A model generated the notes under the pieces. That model worked only from the letters and a program-made list of their open reading frames with translations, ran no database searches and was not told the DNA's origin. 64,000 nucleotides of DNA from Magnetococcales bacterium (GTDB taxonomy: Bacteria > Pseudomonadota > Magnetococcia > Magnetococcales > JADFXB01), in the NCBI GenBank assembly GCA_015233935.1, contig JADFXB010000001.1, positions 19,997-83,996 on the forward strand. Direction: 5' to 3'. This document shows, one piece after another, positions 8,957 through 17,439 of this stretch. The position numbers and the translations under genes were made by a program. The first letter of the stretch is position 1. The number at the start of each line of letters is the position of its first letter.

Positions 8957-9103
8957 ATGACCCGTACCATCATCATTGCCGCTGTCATCATTGCCGGATT
9001 CACCCTGCTTGCCGGAGGCGTTGCCACCAAATTGGACGCTTTCTCACAAGACGTATCCAATGGGTATGCATACCGGGTCCATATGAGTATGCCATCCCGC
9101 TAA
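8957..9103 (+). CDS. Small ORF, putative 48-residue membrane or exported peptide
   Basis: ACGAGGAGC lies 7 bp before ATG 8957. The product starts MTRTIIIAAVIIAGFTLLAGG, a hydrophobic segment that could be a signal peptide or membrane anchor, followed by a polar tail of about 27 residues. A strong hairpin begins 4 bases after the stop. The pairing with the 46-residue ORF upstream hints at a two-peptide unit, but no family is recognised. Confidence 0.45.
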   Translation: MTRTIIIAAVIIAGFTLLAGGVATKLDAFSQDVSNGYAYRVHMSMPSR

Positions 9104-9107
9104 ATAT

Positions 9108-9151
9108 CCCCCGCAGCAGGGAATTGTGAACTTGCTGCGGGGGAACCCCGC
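9108..9151 (+). terminator. Two mutually exclusive GC-rich hairpins after the small ORFs
   Basis: CCCCCGCAGCA (9108-9118) pairs perfectly with TGCTGCGGGGG (9133-9143). The right arm can instead pair with CCCCGC at 9146-9151 (GCGGGG-GAA-CCCCGC). No U-run follows directly. The arrangement looks like a terminator or attenuator that could switch state ahead of traH. Confidence 0.45.
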
Positions 9152-9175
9152 GAATAAAAGGTAGGCATCTCCCCC

Positions 9176-9192
9176 TTTTGAGATATGTCCAG
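9176..9192 (+). promoter_or_regulatory. 17-bp direct repeat, copy 2, upstream of traH
   Basis: It is identical to 8560-8576 and preceded by TAGGCATCTCCCCC, which resembles the sequence at 4236-4248. It lies 59 bp before the traH start and overlaps an alternative in-frame ATG (9185), so it may be an operator for the traH-traG unit. Confidence 0.4.
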
Positions 9193-9250
9193 AATGGAAA
9201 TGATTTGGCACAGTAGGACAATTGACGACGCTGGACTGAGGGAAAAGAAC

Positions 9251-10669
9251 ATGAGCCGTGGGAAAATCATAACAGCAGTAGCAAATATCATTGTTATGCT
9301 TGGTTTGTTTCTGCCCTTGTCATCCTGGGGTGACCTGGACCAGGAGATGATGGAAATGTTCAACTCCATGTCCAATTTTACCCCAGCCGATTTTTATATG
9401 AGTCAGAGACGGGGGGTGGTGACCGGCGGCAATTTCGTTGTCCGCAATAAGTTGACCAATCCCACCCTGCTGGCTTTTACCCCACCCAGCGCAAAGGCTG
9501 GTTGTGGTGGCATCGATATTTTTGGTGGCTCGTTCTCCTATATCAACAAAGACCAATTCATTGCCCTGATGCGCAGTATTGCCTCCAACGCCGCCGGGTA
9601 TGCATTTCAGTTGGCCCTGGAGGGTATGTGTCCTGAATGCGCCGCAGTCATGACTAAATTGCAGAAAGATATACAGTTTATCAACAGCCTGATGAAGAAT
9701 TCATGCCAGGCTGCCAAAGACCTTGTCAATGCATCAGGAATTGGTCCGGGGCTACGGCGGTTGGCAGGCGAACGGCAGGCCCAGGCTACCTACCTGAGCA
9801 CAAAAACCGGATTTATCTCTGACTATTTTGGTGCTGCATCCAGCACCAGTGAGCCGGAAGCAAACGCCAGATCAGCCGGTCAGGTCAGCGATCTGACCGG
9901 CAATGTGGTGAAACAATCCCTGGATGAATCAGCCGCCATGACCTGGTTCACCAATGGGGATGACTCCCTGAAAATGGCCCTCATGTCCTTGACGGGCACG
10001 TTGATCATCCACATGCCCTCCGATGGCAACCAACTCAAATATAAAATGGTCGCTCCAACGATCAAAGTGCGTGATCTCCTGGAAGGCGGCCAAGTTCAAA
10101 TTTATCAGTGTGATTCAGAACAATGTTTGGAACCCAACCAGGTAACCATTAACCTCACCGGATTGAGGCAGCGCGTCAGGCAGGTCATGTTCGGCGGCTG
10201 CTCCTTCAGCGATGCAGGATGCATGGAAGGCGTTGTCAATAAAATATTCACTCGCGCTACTGACAACAGCACCTTTACCACCCAGGAAAAACAGTTCATT
10301 GAAGCTGATCCAGTAGGGTCCATGGCCTTGATCCAGAAATTTGGCGAGGAAAGAGGTGAGGTGCGCAAGTCCGGGGACCAGTTGGTGGATATCATCGCCA
10401 CAGAGATGACCTACTCGTTGATGGATGAACTCTTCAACACGGTGACCAACGCTGTATCTGGAATATCGGCCCCCGCTGATTCTTCCATGCTAACAGTCAT
10501 GCGAACCAACCGTGATGATTTGAACGAAGAACGCCGGGTCGTAGCTCAAAAACGTCAGGCTCTGACCAACTGGCTGGAAGAGATCGACACCCAACGACGC
10601 ATGGCTTCAGACGAATCCCATGAAGCATCTCGCGTGGATCAACCACAGGCAGGACCAGATAACAAGTAA
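9251..10669 (+). CDS. traH: Conjugal transfer pilus assembly protein TraH
   Basis: TraH is a periplasmic/outer-membrane-associated protein required for F-type pilus extension and retraction. The 472-residue product starts with a signal peptide (MSRGKIITAVANIIVMLGLF) and carries family landmarks: GDLDQEM after the signal peptide, GCGGIDIFGGSFSYIN, and a CPEC pair. A coiled C-terminal end with ERRVVAQKRQAL follows. The first ATG of the frame (9185) would add residues before the signal peptide, so 9251 is preferred; GAGGGA stands upstream. traG starts 9 bp after the stop. Confidence 0.93.
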   Translation: MSRGKIITAVANIIVMLGLFLPLSSWGDLDQEMMEMFNSMSNFTPADFYMSQRRGVVTGGNFVVRNKLTNPTLLAFTPPSAKAGCGGIDIFGGSFSYINKDQFIALMRSIASNAAGYAFQLALEGMCPECAAVMTKLQKDIQFINSLMKNSCQAAKDLVNASGIGPGLRRLAGERQAQATYLSTKTGFISDYFGAASSTSEPEANARSAGQVSDLTGNVVKQSLDESAAMTWFTNGDDSLKMALMSLTGTLIIHMPSDGNQLKYKMVAPTIKVRDLLEGGQVQIYQCDSEQCLEPNQVTINLTGLRQRVRQVMFGGCSFSDAGCMEGVVNKIFTRATDNSTFTTQEKQFIEADPVGSMALIQKFGEERGEVRKSGDQLVDIIATEMTYSLMDELFNTVTNAVSGISAPADSSMLTVMRTNRDDLNEERRVVAQKRQALTNWLEEIDTQRRMASDESHEASRVDQPQAGPDNK

Positions 10670-10678
10670 GGAGTCGTT

Positions 10679-13594
10679 ATGGCAGTCTTTGAAGTGATCT
10701 CAATCGGTGACTCTGAACTGCTGGCCAATGCCTTTCAGGCCATTGCCATGCTCTTTTCCTCTGGCAATATGGTTGACCTGATTCGCTCAGGCTTTATCGT
10801 CGGTTTATGCTTTGCCGCCATTCGATATACTTTCACTAATAAATTTGAACTCCATCATATACTTTACGCGCTCATCGTCTATATGGTGATGTTTCTTCCG
10901 AAAGCGACGGTTGCCATTGAAGATGTTTACACCAAAGAGGTGAGAGAGGTTGATAACATTCCCATTGGCGTTGCTTTTCCAATGTATTTTGTGTCCAGAG
11001 CAGGAACCTATCTGGCTCAAAATTTTGAGCAGGCATTCAACACAAATCCACAATCCAACATGCTTGAAAGCGGATACATGGCCTCGCTTCAACTCCTGCT
11101 GGATATGAGGGGACGGCGGGCAGGCACGGCGAATAGTGATCCTACCCAGAATGGTGACTTGTCAAGAACCTTGGATGAGTACGTGCGGCGATGTGTGCGG
11201 ACCGATCTGAAACTGTATGATCCGGGGAGAAATGCCGTCACCATGGAAGGGTTGATGAAATCACCAGATACCTGGGCGGCCATGCGCAATGATTTTGTCA
11301 ATATCGACTTTCTTTTGTTTACTCCCGACTATCCAAGGGGCCGCCAGATGAGCTGTAATGATGGGTATGTGGAATTGGACCGGTATATCCGGGGCAATTT
11401 CCAAACCTATTGGGATAAATATTTGCGAAGCATTTTCAGGGTCAGGAGTGGACAGAATGCCGCAGAGGAAGTGCAAACAGCCTTAGACATACTTGGGGTG
11501 TCTGCTGTTGATTCACAAAATTTCATGATCAATTCATTGATGTCCTCCTATTTACAGAAAGGCCCTGCCGCCTTTCTCATCCGTCCTGCTTTGGAACGCA
11601 CCAGGTTACACCTGTCAACATCTGGGTCGATCTTCCTTGAGTTTGCAAGACCACTGATGGCTTTTGCCGAAACCTTTACCGTGGCCGCAGCCCCGTTCGT
11701 GGCATTCATGTTGTCCCTTGGGGCTTACGGAATGTCTGTGGCTGCCAAATATTTCCAATTGGCCATTTGGGTATCCCTGTGGGCACCTATCATGGCCATT
11801 AATAATATGTATGTTCACATTTCAACCACCAACGCCCTGGCACGGCTGTCTGAAAACGCCGAGGTCAACGGAGCAAGCCTGGTGAGCATGGGTACCCTGG
11901 GACAGTTCTACGACACCCTGGCAACCTGGGTTGCAGTAGGTGGGAATCTGATGGCGGCCACCCCGGTTCTGTCGATGGCTCTGATGGCAGGCAGCCTGTC
12001 TGCTTTTTCCAAGATTGCCAGCAATATTGACAGTGCTGCATCCAAAAGCATCGATACCAAAAGCATGGCCCCAGATCCAATGGAAGTATCGGCACCGCTC
12101 AAGGTTATGCCAAAGTCCGAATATAACCCGAATCTGCGGTCAATGAGCACCTACGGGGTAGCCTCTCCCACAGAAAGCATCGGTGGGACACTGGCTTCTG
12201 GTATTACCAGTCAAAAACAGTCGGTGACCAGTGCCGATCAGACCATGACCAAATCCCTTGGCGAGATGCAATCAACCATCAAGAGCCACCAGGGTTCCTA
12301 CGACCATTCAAAAAGCTTTGCCGAAAACCTCATTCAATCCCACGCCAAACAGGATCAGGTGGTGGGAGGAATGGTGCAAAGTGTCATGAACGCCAGCAAG
12401 ATGTCCGTTGGGGAGAACCAGGAGGTATCGAACGCTTTGTCAATGGTCCTGGGTGGCGCACTTGGCGGGGAGACACCCATTTTTAGTCTGAAAGGAAAAT
12501 TGGAAGAAACCCTCCGCGCTACCGGCAAGGTGGATGCCAGCAAGGCAAAGGAGCTGTCTGCCAACGCCATGCAAATGATGTCCAGCCAGACCTCCGGGAC
12601 CGAAGCGTTTCAGCATGCCGCCAAGGAGGATAATCAACACAATTATAGGTCGGTGTTCAGTACGTTGGCCGCCCGCCAATCGACCGAACAGCTCATGCAA
12701 GCCGCCTCACGCAAAATCACCGCCAGCGAATCGTTATCCAGGATGGAATCCGCCCAAAATCAAGTTGGTAGCAGTGCCGTGCTGAAATATGATGAATTGG
12801 GCACGGCGTTGGCGAATAGTCCAGAGACAATGGCACAAATGAGATCCCATCTTTTCTCGCATGGAAACGATCCCAATCTTGATACCGTCTTTTCCAATGC
12901 AAGAAAGCAGATGAATAGTTCTGGCGTCTCCTTTTCCTCATCCGATGCGTCTGATGCCTTGCAAGGCTACCTGGCATTGAAGCAGTTGAACCCTGCCGCC
13001 GCCGCAGAAATCCTCACCACCACAAAACTGCCTACCATGGCCGGGCAATTTGCAAACATTAAACCAGACCGAAATCTGGGTGTTGAAAAGCAAGCCGATA
13101 ACGTGGCGCAACATGTGGCACAAGCATCACCTGGTTGGGGAAAAGCGGTTGCAGATGGCCAAAATATGGATGGTGGGCCTACCCCTCAAGAGAGGTGGGA
13201 CCGGGGTGCAGGCGTTGCGAAAAACGCTGTGGGATTTGATCCTGATTCCGTAAAAACCAAATCACATCAAGTTCCTTCTACTCCTCCCACCGAAGTAGGT
13301 TGGAAAGAAGGTGAGCAGGTCAGGCGTGATGTGGAGGGTGCCGATCTTAAAAAGGGTGTTCGAGAGAAGGCCTTTCCAGATCGTCCTGTTGATTATGATG
13401 AACTGTTATCACAAACATCTATAAGAAAGGTTTCCAAAGAAGCCATTCCTGATTTTGTGTTAGATTATACTCCTCTACCTGATGGACGTTCAAAAAGAGA
13501 AGCACTATGGGGCGATCTCGGTGAAGCTTTAACAAACAGGGTAAAGAGTAGCCTCAGTGATATTGACAGGTTTAAAACAAATTCAGATAAATAA
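10679..13594 (+). CDS. traG: Conjugal transfer mating-pair stabilization protein TraG
   Basis: The 971-residue protein has an N-terminal membrane domain typical of TraG (several spans between about 20 and 110 and 320-450). A long polar, alanine/serine/glutamine-rich, periplasmic-looking helical region follows. In F-type systems TraG acts in pilus assembly and in mating-pair stabilization together with TraN. AAGGAG lies 6 bp before ATG 10679 and the gene follows traH directly. The last roughly 100 residues (from about 13,260) are in more AT-rich DNA than the rest and look unrelated to the family core; the join may be a recent tail replacement. Confidence 0.92.
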   Translation: MAVFEVISIGDSELLANAFQAIAMLFSSGNMVDLIRSGFIVGLCFAAIRYTFTNKFELHHILYALIVYMVMFLPKATVAIEDVYTKEVREVDNIPIGVAFPMYFVSRAGTYLAQNFEQAFNTNPQSNMLESGYMASLQLLLDMRGRRAGTANSDPTQNGDLSRTLDEYVRRCVRTDLKLYDPGRNAVTMEGLMKSPDTWAAMRNDFVNIDFLLFTPDYPRGRQMSCNDGYVELDRYIRGNFQTYWDKYLRSIFRVRSGQNAAEEVQTALDILGVSAVDSQNFMINSLMSSYLQKGPAAFLIRPALERTRLHLSTSGSIFLEFARPLMAFAETFTVAAAPFVAFMLSLGAYGMSVAAKYFQLAIWVSLWAPIMAINNMYVHISTTNALARLSENAEVNGASLVSMGTLGQFYDTLATWVAVGGNLMAATPVLSMALMAGSLSAFSKIASNIDSAASKSIDTKSMAPDPMEVSAPLKVMPKSEYNPNLRSMSTYGVASPTESIGGTLASGITSQKQSVTSADQTMTKSLGEMQSTIKSHQGSYDHSKSFAENLIQSHAKQDQVVGGMVQSVMNASKMSVGENQEVSNALSMVLGGALGGETPIFSLKGKLEETLRATGKVDASKAKELSANAMQMMSSQTSGTEAFQHAAKEDNQHNYRSVFSTLAARQSTEQLMQAASRKITASESLSRMESAQNQVGSSAVLKYDELGTALANSPETMAQMRSHLFSHGNDPNLDTVFSNARKQMNSSGVSFSSSDASDALQGYLALKQLNPAAAAEILTTTKLPTMAGQFANIKPDRNLGVEKQADNVAQHVAQASPGWGKAVADGQNMDGGPTPQERWDRGAGVAKNAVGFDPDSVKTKSHQVPSTPPTEVGWKEGEQVRRDVEGADLKKGVREKAFPDRPVDYDELLSQTSIRKVSKEAIPDFVLDYTPLPDGRSKREALWGDLGEALTNRVKSSLSDIDRFKTNSDK

Positions 13595-13687
13595 CTAAAA
13601 TTCAGTGATCTTTGCTGTCATGCTGAAGTTGATAAAGTCAGTCACAGCAAGGACATTGTGTCTTTGGCTGCAACGGTCGCCAATCCC

Positions 13688-14881
13688 TTAGTAGGCATCA
13701 TCGCCACATGTACAATTGGTATTACCACAGGTGAGGCAACCCCCAGCTTGTCGTCCTTCCCTTCGTAGTTTTATAAAACTAAACATAGACTTTTGCAGAT
13801 CATCATCAGCTTGTTTTTGGACTTCTGGAAAACATGATGAAGACAGTACAGATGACTTGCCTACACATACATTGCTTGCACTTTTAGACATAATCTGATT
13901 TATTTTGGTATTTGGTTCTTCTCTCTCACCTCTTGGCATAAAATATAATCCTGCCATCAATGATGCTATCGGAACAGCTATTACTGAATATACAAAATAT
14001 ATAATTATACGATCAAATAAATCCTTATTAGTGAAATAAGAAGCTACCAACAACGCTAGCATAACAGATAGAAAATATATAAATATTTTTTGGTAAGTCC
14101 CTCTGCTTTGTGGTTTGTTACTAACTGGCCATCTGCTCATAGCCTCATTTAAAGAAGTTTCAGATACAATATTGCCATTAAGTGCAAGCGCAATAGATGT
14201 TTCACATTTTTGTGTTTGTTTTTCTAACGCATCGCTCTCATTAATTTTATATTTGTGTTCATTTTTCAATTTTTGTTTATCCTCTATTGCTTTCAATTTT
14301 AAGGTTTTCCAAGCATCGTAGGAGTTTGTGGTAAAGCTTTGCTGAGCAATTTTCGTTATGCGTCGGATGGCCTCACCGAGAGTAAGAAAATTGTCTGGTT
14401 TATAACCTTCAAAGGATACGCCTATCCCAGTGGATATTGTAAGCCCGATAGCGTTGTCAACAACATTCTCGTGGCCATTGGCTTGCAGAAATTCCTTCAC
14501 CGTCTGGGTATGGCCGTAATTCTGGTGGAGCGGGTTCTCTCTTTGTTCGACCACGTTACCATCGGCATCCAGCACATCCCATGGCCCTTTCTTATTGCAC
14601 CTTAAACGACAATCCCAATTCTTCACCTCAATGACCAGGATGGAATTGCCTGCACGGGCAATGATATCAATTTGGTTAACGTTCCTGTTACCCTTCAAAT
14701 ACACATCATGCAGTATATGGGTGATCTCCAGGTCTGCCAGTGCCTGCAAGACTTTGCGCTCCCCGTCGTTCCCCTTCTGTTGCTCCATTTCCGCACGAGT
14801 GAGGGGAGCCGGTGCAGTAATGATTTTGTACGCACTGTGCAGAAGAAGCAAAACGAAAATCAAGGTAAGTAGCGCACCCAT
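13688..14881 (-). CDS. Membrane-anchored NERD-domain protein (putative nuclease)
   Basis: The 397-residue protein starts with a membrane span (MGALLTLIFVLLLLHSAY). A NERD (nuclease-related) domain follows at about 35-170, with GNDGERKVLQAL, NQIDIIAR and the ILVIEVKNW strand carrying the E-x-K pair expected for this fold. Two further spans lie at about 270-320. The C-terminus has a small cysteine cluster (CLTCGNTNCTC) that may bind zinc. It is encoded convergent to traG, 93 bp away, in more AT-rich DNA, which suggests separate acquisition. NERD proteins are often found on plasmids and in defense regions; the substrate here is not known. Confidence 0.8.
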   Translation of the reverse strand: MGALLTLIFVLLLLHSAYKIITAPAPLTRAEMEQQKGNDGERKVLQALADLEITHILHDVYLKGNRNVNQIDIIARAGNSILVIEVKNWDCRLRCNKKGPWDVLDADGNVVEQRENPLHQNYGHTQTVKEFLQANGHENVVDNAIGLTISTGIGVSFEGYKPDNFLTLGEAIRRITKIAQQSFTTNSYDAWKTLKLKAIEDKQKLKNEHKYKINESDALEKQTQKCETSIALALNGNIVSETSLNEAMSRWPVSNKPQSRGTYQKIFIYFLSVMLALLVASYFTNKDLFDRIIIYFVYSVIAVPIASLMAGLYFMPRGEREEPNTKINQIMSKSASNVCVGKSSVLSSSCFPEVQKQADDDLQKSMFSFIKLRREGRQAGGCLTCGNTNCTCGDDAY

Positions 14882-15406
14882 GGCAAGCCCCTTGGAGGTA
14901 CAGAGTTTTCCAGATCATTCTAATTCATCATCTTTATAGTAAATCATTCTGACAAATAATACAATTAAAAAATATTTAATATTTGAAAATAGATATTTTT
15001 TCCAATCTATATTTTTTATTCAAATGAATATCTTGACCGAATGACAATTAAAAGATTGTTTTGATTCTTGATTTGGATTTGTTCAGAGGAAACCCGATGA
15101 CGGCGATAGGCTAAAAAAAGGTTGAACCTCGTTGCCAGACAAATAGAATAACCATTCTCTATTAACAATACAACTGACGTGCCAATCCTGATGTATGGCT
15201 TGGAGGACAGTACCATCCTTGCCGCTCACTTTTCGTGATTCCCTGTCCCTCGGTGATATCCGCTGAAAAGGCGTTAACACCATCTTGCAAAAAATGAGTT
15301 CGCAAAATAAAGAACATTGAAATATTTTTACATAATGTTTAGCTTATGCTAACAATGTTTGACAATGTAGTAATAATATCCATGTGTTACACTGTCAGGA
15401 GTGGCA
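14882..15406. other. AT-rich intergenic region between divergent NERD and Sel1 genes
   Basis: Roughly 525 bp without a convincing gene. Two short minus-strand frames (15016-15216 and 15083-15283) overlap each other and match nothing I recognise. The stretch 15315-15400 is AT-rich and holds likely promoter sequence for the Sel1 gene. It may contain remnants of a decayed gene. Confidence 0.4.
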
Positions 15407-16288
15407 ATGATCACATTAAATAATAATGAATTTTATTCATTAAATACAATTTATAGGAAAAAATATGCCTTGTTTTTGATCATCTGCCTTGGAACTTTGG
15501 CCGGATGTGTCGCAAGCACTCCACCCAAGACTGACGACCAACAAAGTAACAATAAAGAGAGTCAGTGTGGGGATGTTGATGAATATATTGAAAAAATTTA
15601 TAATCCGCTAAATTATCTAGCAAGAGGAGTGCTAAGCATCTCTCCTGTAGCCCGCAAAGAGTTGAAGAATGGAGATATTGCTAATGCACATAGGCGAAGA
15701 GTAGATTGTTTCCGTGCAGAAGCTGGGAAAGGGAATGCCAGCTCCCAATTCAATCTTGGTGCAGCCTACTATTATGGTGAGGGGGTAAAACAGGATTTTA
15801 CCGAAGCCGCAAGGTGGTTTCGCGAATCTGCCAATAATGGAAATGTCAACGGACAATTTGCCACGGGTGTTTGCCATGAGAAAGGACAAGGAGTTGTAAA
15901 AAATTACAATGAAGCGATAAAATGGTACCGCAAGGCTGCGGACCAAGGCAATGTAACAGCACCTAAACGAATTGAAGAAATAAATAAAATACTTCAAGAA
16001 ATTGCTGAGGAGGAAAAACTAAAAAATGATCGCGCCCAAAAATTGATTAAAGACCGGGAAGAATATATTAAAGGCCAATTGGAGAAAGCAAGAATCTTCA
16101 GAAAAACCGTGCAGGTCGGATCAGAGACAAATTGCGGACCAGTCATTGATATTAGAGATAAGCTAATAAAAATATATTTCCCAGTGAAGGAATATGGCAA
16201 TGAGCACTGGATAAAAAAGGAGCAATTATTTCCTCCCGGTTATGGTTGCTATTTTTATAACGGGCAATATGAACCACCTATTAAGTAA
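15407..16288 (+). CDS. Sel1-repeat lipoprotein
   Basis: The 293-residue protein has a lipoprotein signal ending in LAGC (cysteine about residue 34), so it is probably anchored in an envelope membrane. Two Sel1-type TPR repeats follow at about 105-185, with the typical AxFNLGxxYYxGxGV and AxxWFRxxAxxG patterns. A lysine/glutamate-rich coiled coil and a C-terminal module of about 70 residues complete it. AGGAG stands 5 bp before ATG 15407. It is AT-rich like its flanks. Sel1 lipoproteins usually mediate protein contacts; a surface or exclusion role in the element is possible but unproven. Confidence 0.75.
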   Translation: MITLNNNEFYSLNTIYRKKYALFLIICLGTLAGCVASTPPKTDDQQSNNKESQCGDVDEYIEKIYNPLNYLARGVLSISPVARKELKNGDIANAHRRRVDCFRAEAGKGNASSQFNLGAAYYYGEGVKQDFTEAARWFRESANNGNVNGQFATGVCHEKGQGVVKNYNEAIKWYRKAADQGNVTAPKRIEEINKILQEIAEEEKLKNDRAQKLIKDREEYIKGQLEKARIFRKTVQVGSETNCGPVIDIRDKLIKIYFPVKEYGNEHWIKKEQLFPPGYGCYFYNGQYEPPIK

Positions 16289-16344
16289 AAACGCAATTCA
16301 CAAATGCTTATTTTAAAGTTGATGGTTCTGCTTCTCAACGATGG

Positions 16345-16686
16345 TCACTGATTCTTATTTACTTCAATCCATGCATCCAATAATGCATGGATGTTTACCA
16401 AATAGATTGATGCCTTGCATTCATTTTCTTCTGCAATATTCTGCTTCTCAACTTTAATCCATGCATCCAATAATGCATGGATTTTTACCAAATAGATTAA
16501 TGCCTTGCATTCATTTTCTTCTGCAATAGATTCTTCTAAATATCTCCACCAACGATCTATATCATATTCAACATATTCGAGTTTCATCCTGTATTTCTCT
16601 GATGGTTTCATTATTTCAAAAATTCTATCATATTGGGACATCCAAGAATGATACTCATCGTTTAATAGAAAAATAATTTTTTCCAT
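16345..16686 (-). CDS. Hypothetical protein with a tandem 30-residue duplication
   Basis: The function of this 113-residue protein is not recognised. Residues from about 54 onward consist of two nearly identical 30-residue units, each starting IAEENECKA and containing IHALLDAWI, matching a 90-bp in-frame DNA duplication. A good ribosome-binding site (GGAG, 5 bp upstream on the minus strand) supports the start at 16686. It lies just downstream of the S24 repressor operon in the same orientation, separated by 80 bp. Confidence 0.55.
   Translation of the reverse strand: MEKIIFLLNDEYHSWMSQYDRIFEIMKPSEKYRMKLEYVEYDIDRWWRYLEESIAEENECKALIYLVKIHALLDAWIKVEKQNIAEENECKASIYLVNIHALLDAWIEVNKNQ
16366..16528. 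repeat. Tandem direct repeat with internal palindromes
   Basis: Positions 16366-16438 and 16456-16528 are almost identical 73-bp copies offset by exactly 90 bp. Each copy begins with a perfect 10-bp inverted repeat, ATCCATGCAT/ATGCATGGAT with a 6-bp spacer (16367-16392 and 16457-16482). The duplication is in frame in the gene on the minus strand. Confidence 0.85.
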
Positions 16687-16766
16687 TTGAACTCCATTAC
16701 TTTATATTGATAAGCCCCAAGCGAAGGAATGACCCTTCGCTTGGGGCTAAAGCACAGATTAAGTAT

Positions 16767-17432
16767 TTAATATTCCTTATATTTAGAAACCACCACACCG
16801 ATGATTTTGAAGGCTGAGGAGACCTCAATCAGAGGATAGCGGGGGTTCAAGGGTTTGAGAAATTTTTGCCCGCCATCGAGCATTAGTTGCTTGAAAGTGG
16901 TACGGCCTTCATCGGTGTAGGCGATGACGAACTTTCTGTGTTCTGGGGTGACATTTGGGTCCACAATAATGATATCTCCTTCGGAGAATTCATTTTCCAT
17001 GGAGTCACCGGAAACCCGTAGTGCGAAGGCTTGTTTGCTGACCCGATGGGTGATAGGAACCCACGATTCCACTTCCGATTGCTTGTAACCTTCCTGGCCC
17101 TGCCAAACTGCGGCTTTTTCCCAACTAATCAATGGAATGCGGGGAGTCTGATGCATGGGTATTTGGTGGGTTTCCCTGTGCCCGCCTTGCATGACAGTGG
17201 CAGTACCGCTATTGCTGTTGCTGCTGATCATATTTCCCCTCCCCGTCTCCAACCATATGGGGTCAACGCCGCAAGTGACAGCGATGGCGACAGTACGCCG
17301 GGAGGAGCGGGAGCGTCCGCATTCCAGTTTGTGGATAGCAGTTTGGCTGATGCCTATTCGGTCGGCCAACTCCTTTTGGGTGAATCCGGCATTTTTGCGA
17401 ACAGTCTGAACACGGTCACTAAGCTTCATCAT
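16767..17432 (-). CDS. Phage-type repressor, XRE helix-turn-helix plus S24 (LexA-like) peptidase domain
   Basis: The 221-residue protein has an N-terminal XRE HTH (about 5-62, FTQKELADRIGISQTAIHKLE) and a C-terminal S24 domain. The domain has the nucleophile serine in SGDSM (S144) and the general-base lysine in TTFKQL (K181). Proteins of this build (CI/LexA type) repress phage or ICE genes and self-cleave upon RecA-ssDNA signalling; no clear Ala-Gly cleavage site is visible in the linker, so inducibility is uncertain. It is the last gene of a leftward run starting at parM, 7 bp after the BRO gene. It is a good candidate for the master repressor of the element. Confidence 0.88.
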   Translation of the reverse strand: MMKLSDRVQTVRKNAGFTQKELADRIGISQTAIHKLECGRSRSSRRTVAIAVTCGVDPIWLETGRGNMISSNSNSGTATVMQGGHRETHQIPMHQTPRIPLISWEKAAVWQGQEGYKQSEVESWVPITHRVSKQAFALRVSGDSMENEFSEGDIIIVDPNVTPEHRKFVIAYTDEGRTTFKQLMLDGGQKFLKPLNPRYPLIEVSSAFKIIGVVVSKYKEY

Positions 17433-17439
17433 TGCTTGA

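Noticed and set aside
15016-15283. Two overlapping minus-strand frames in the NERD-Sel1 gap
   Set aside because: They overlap each other in different frames and resemble no family; possibly a decayed gene but not supportable.
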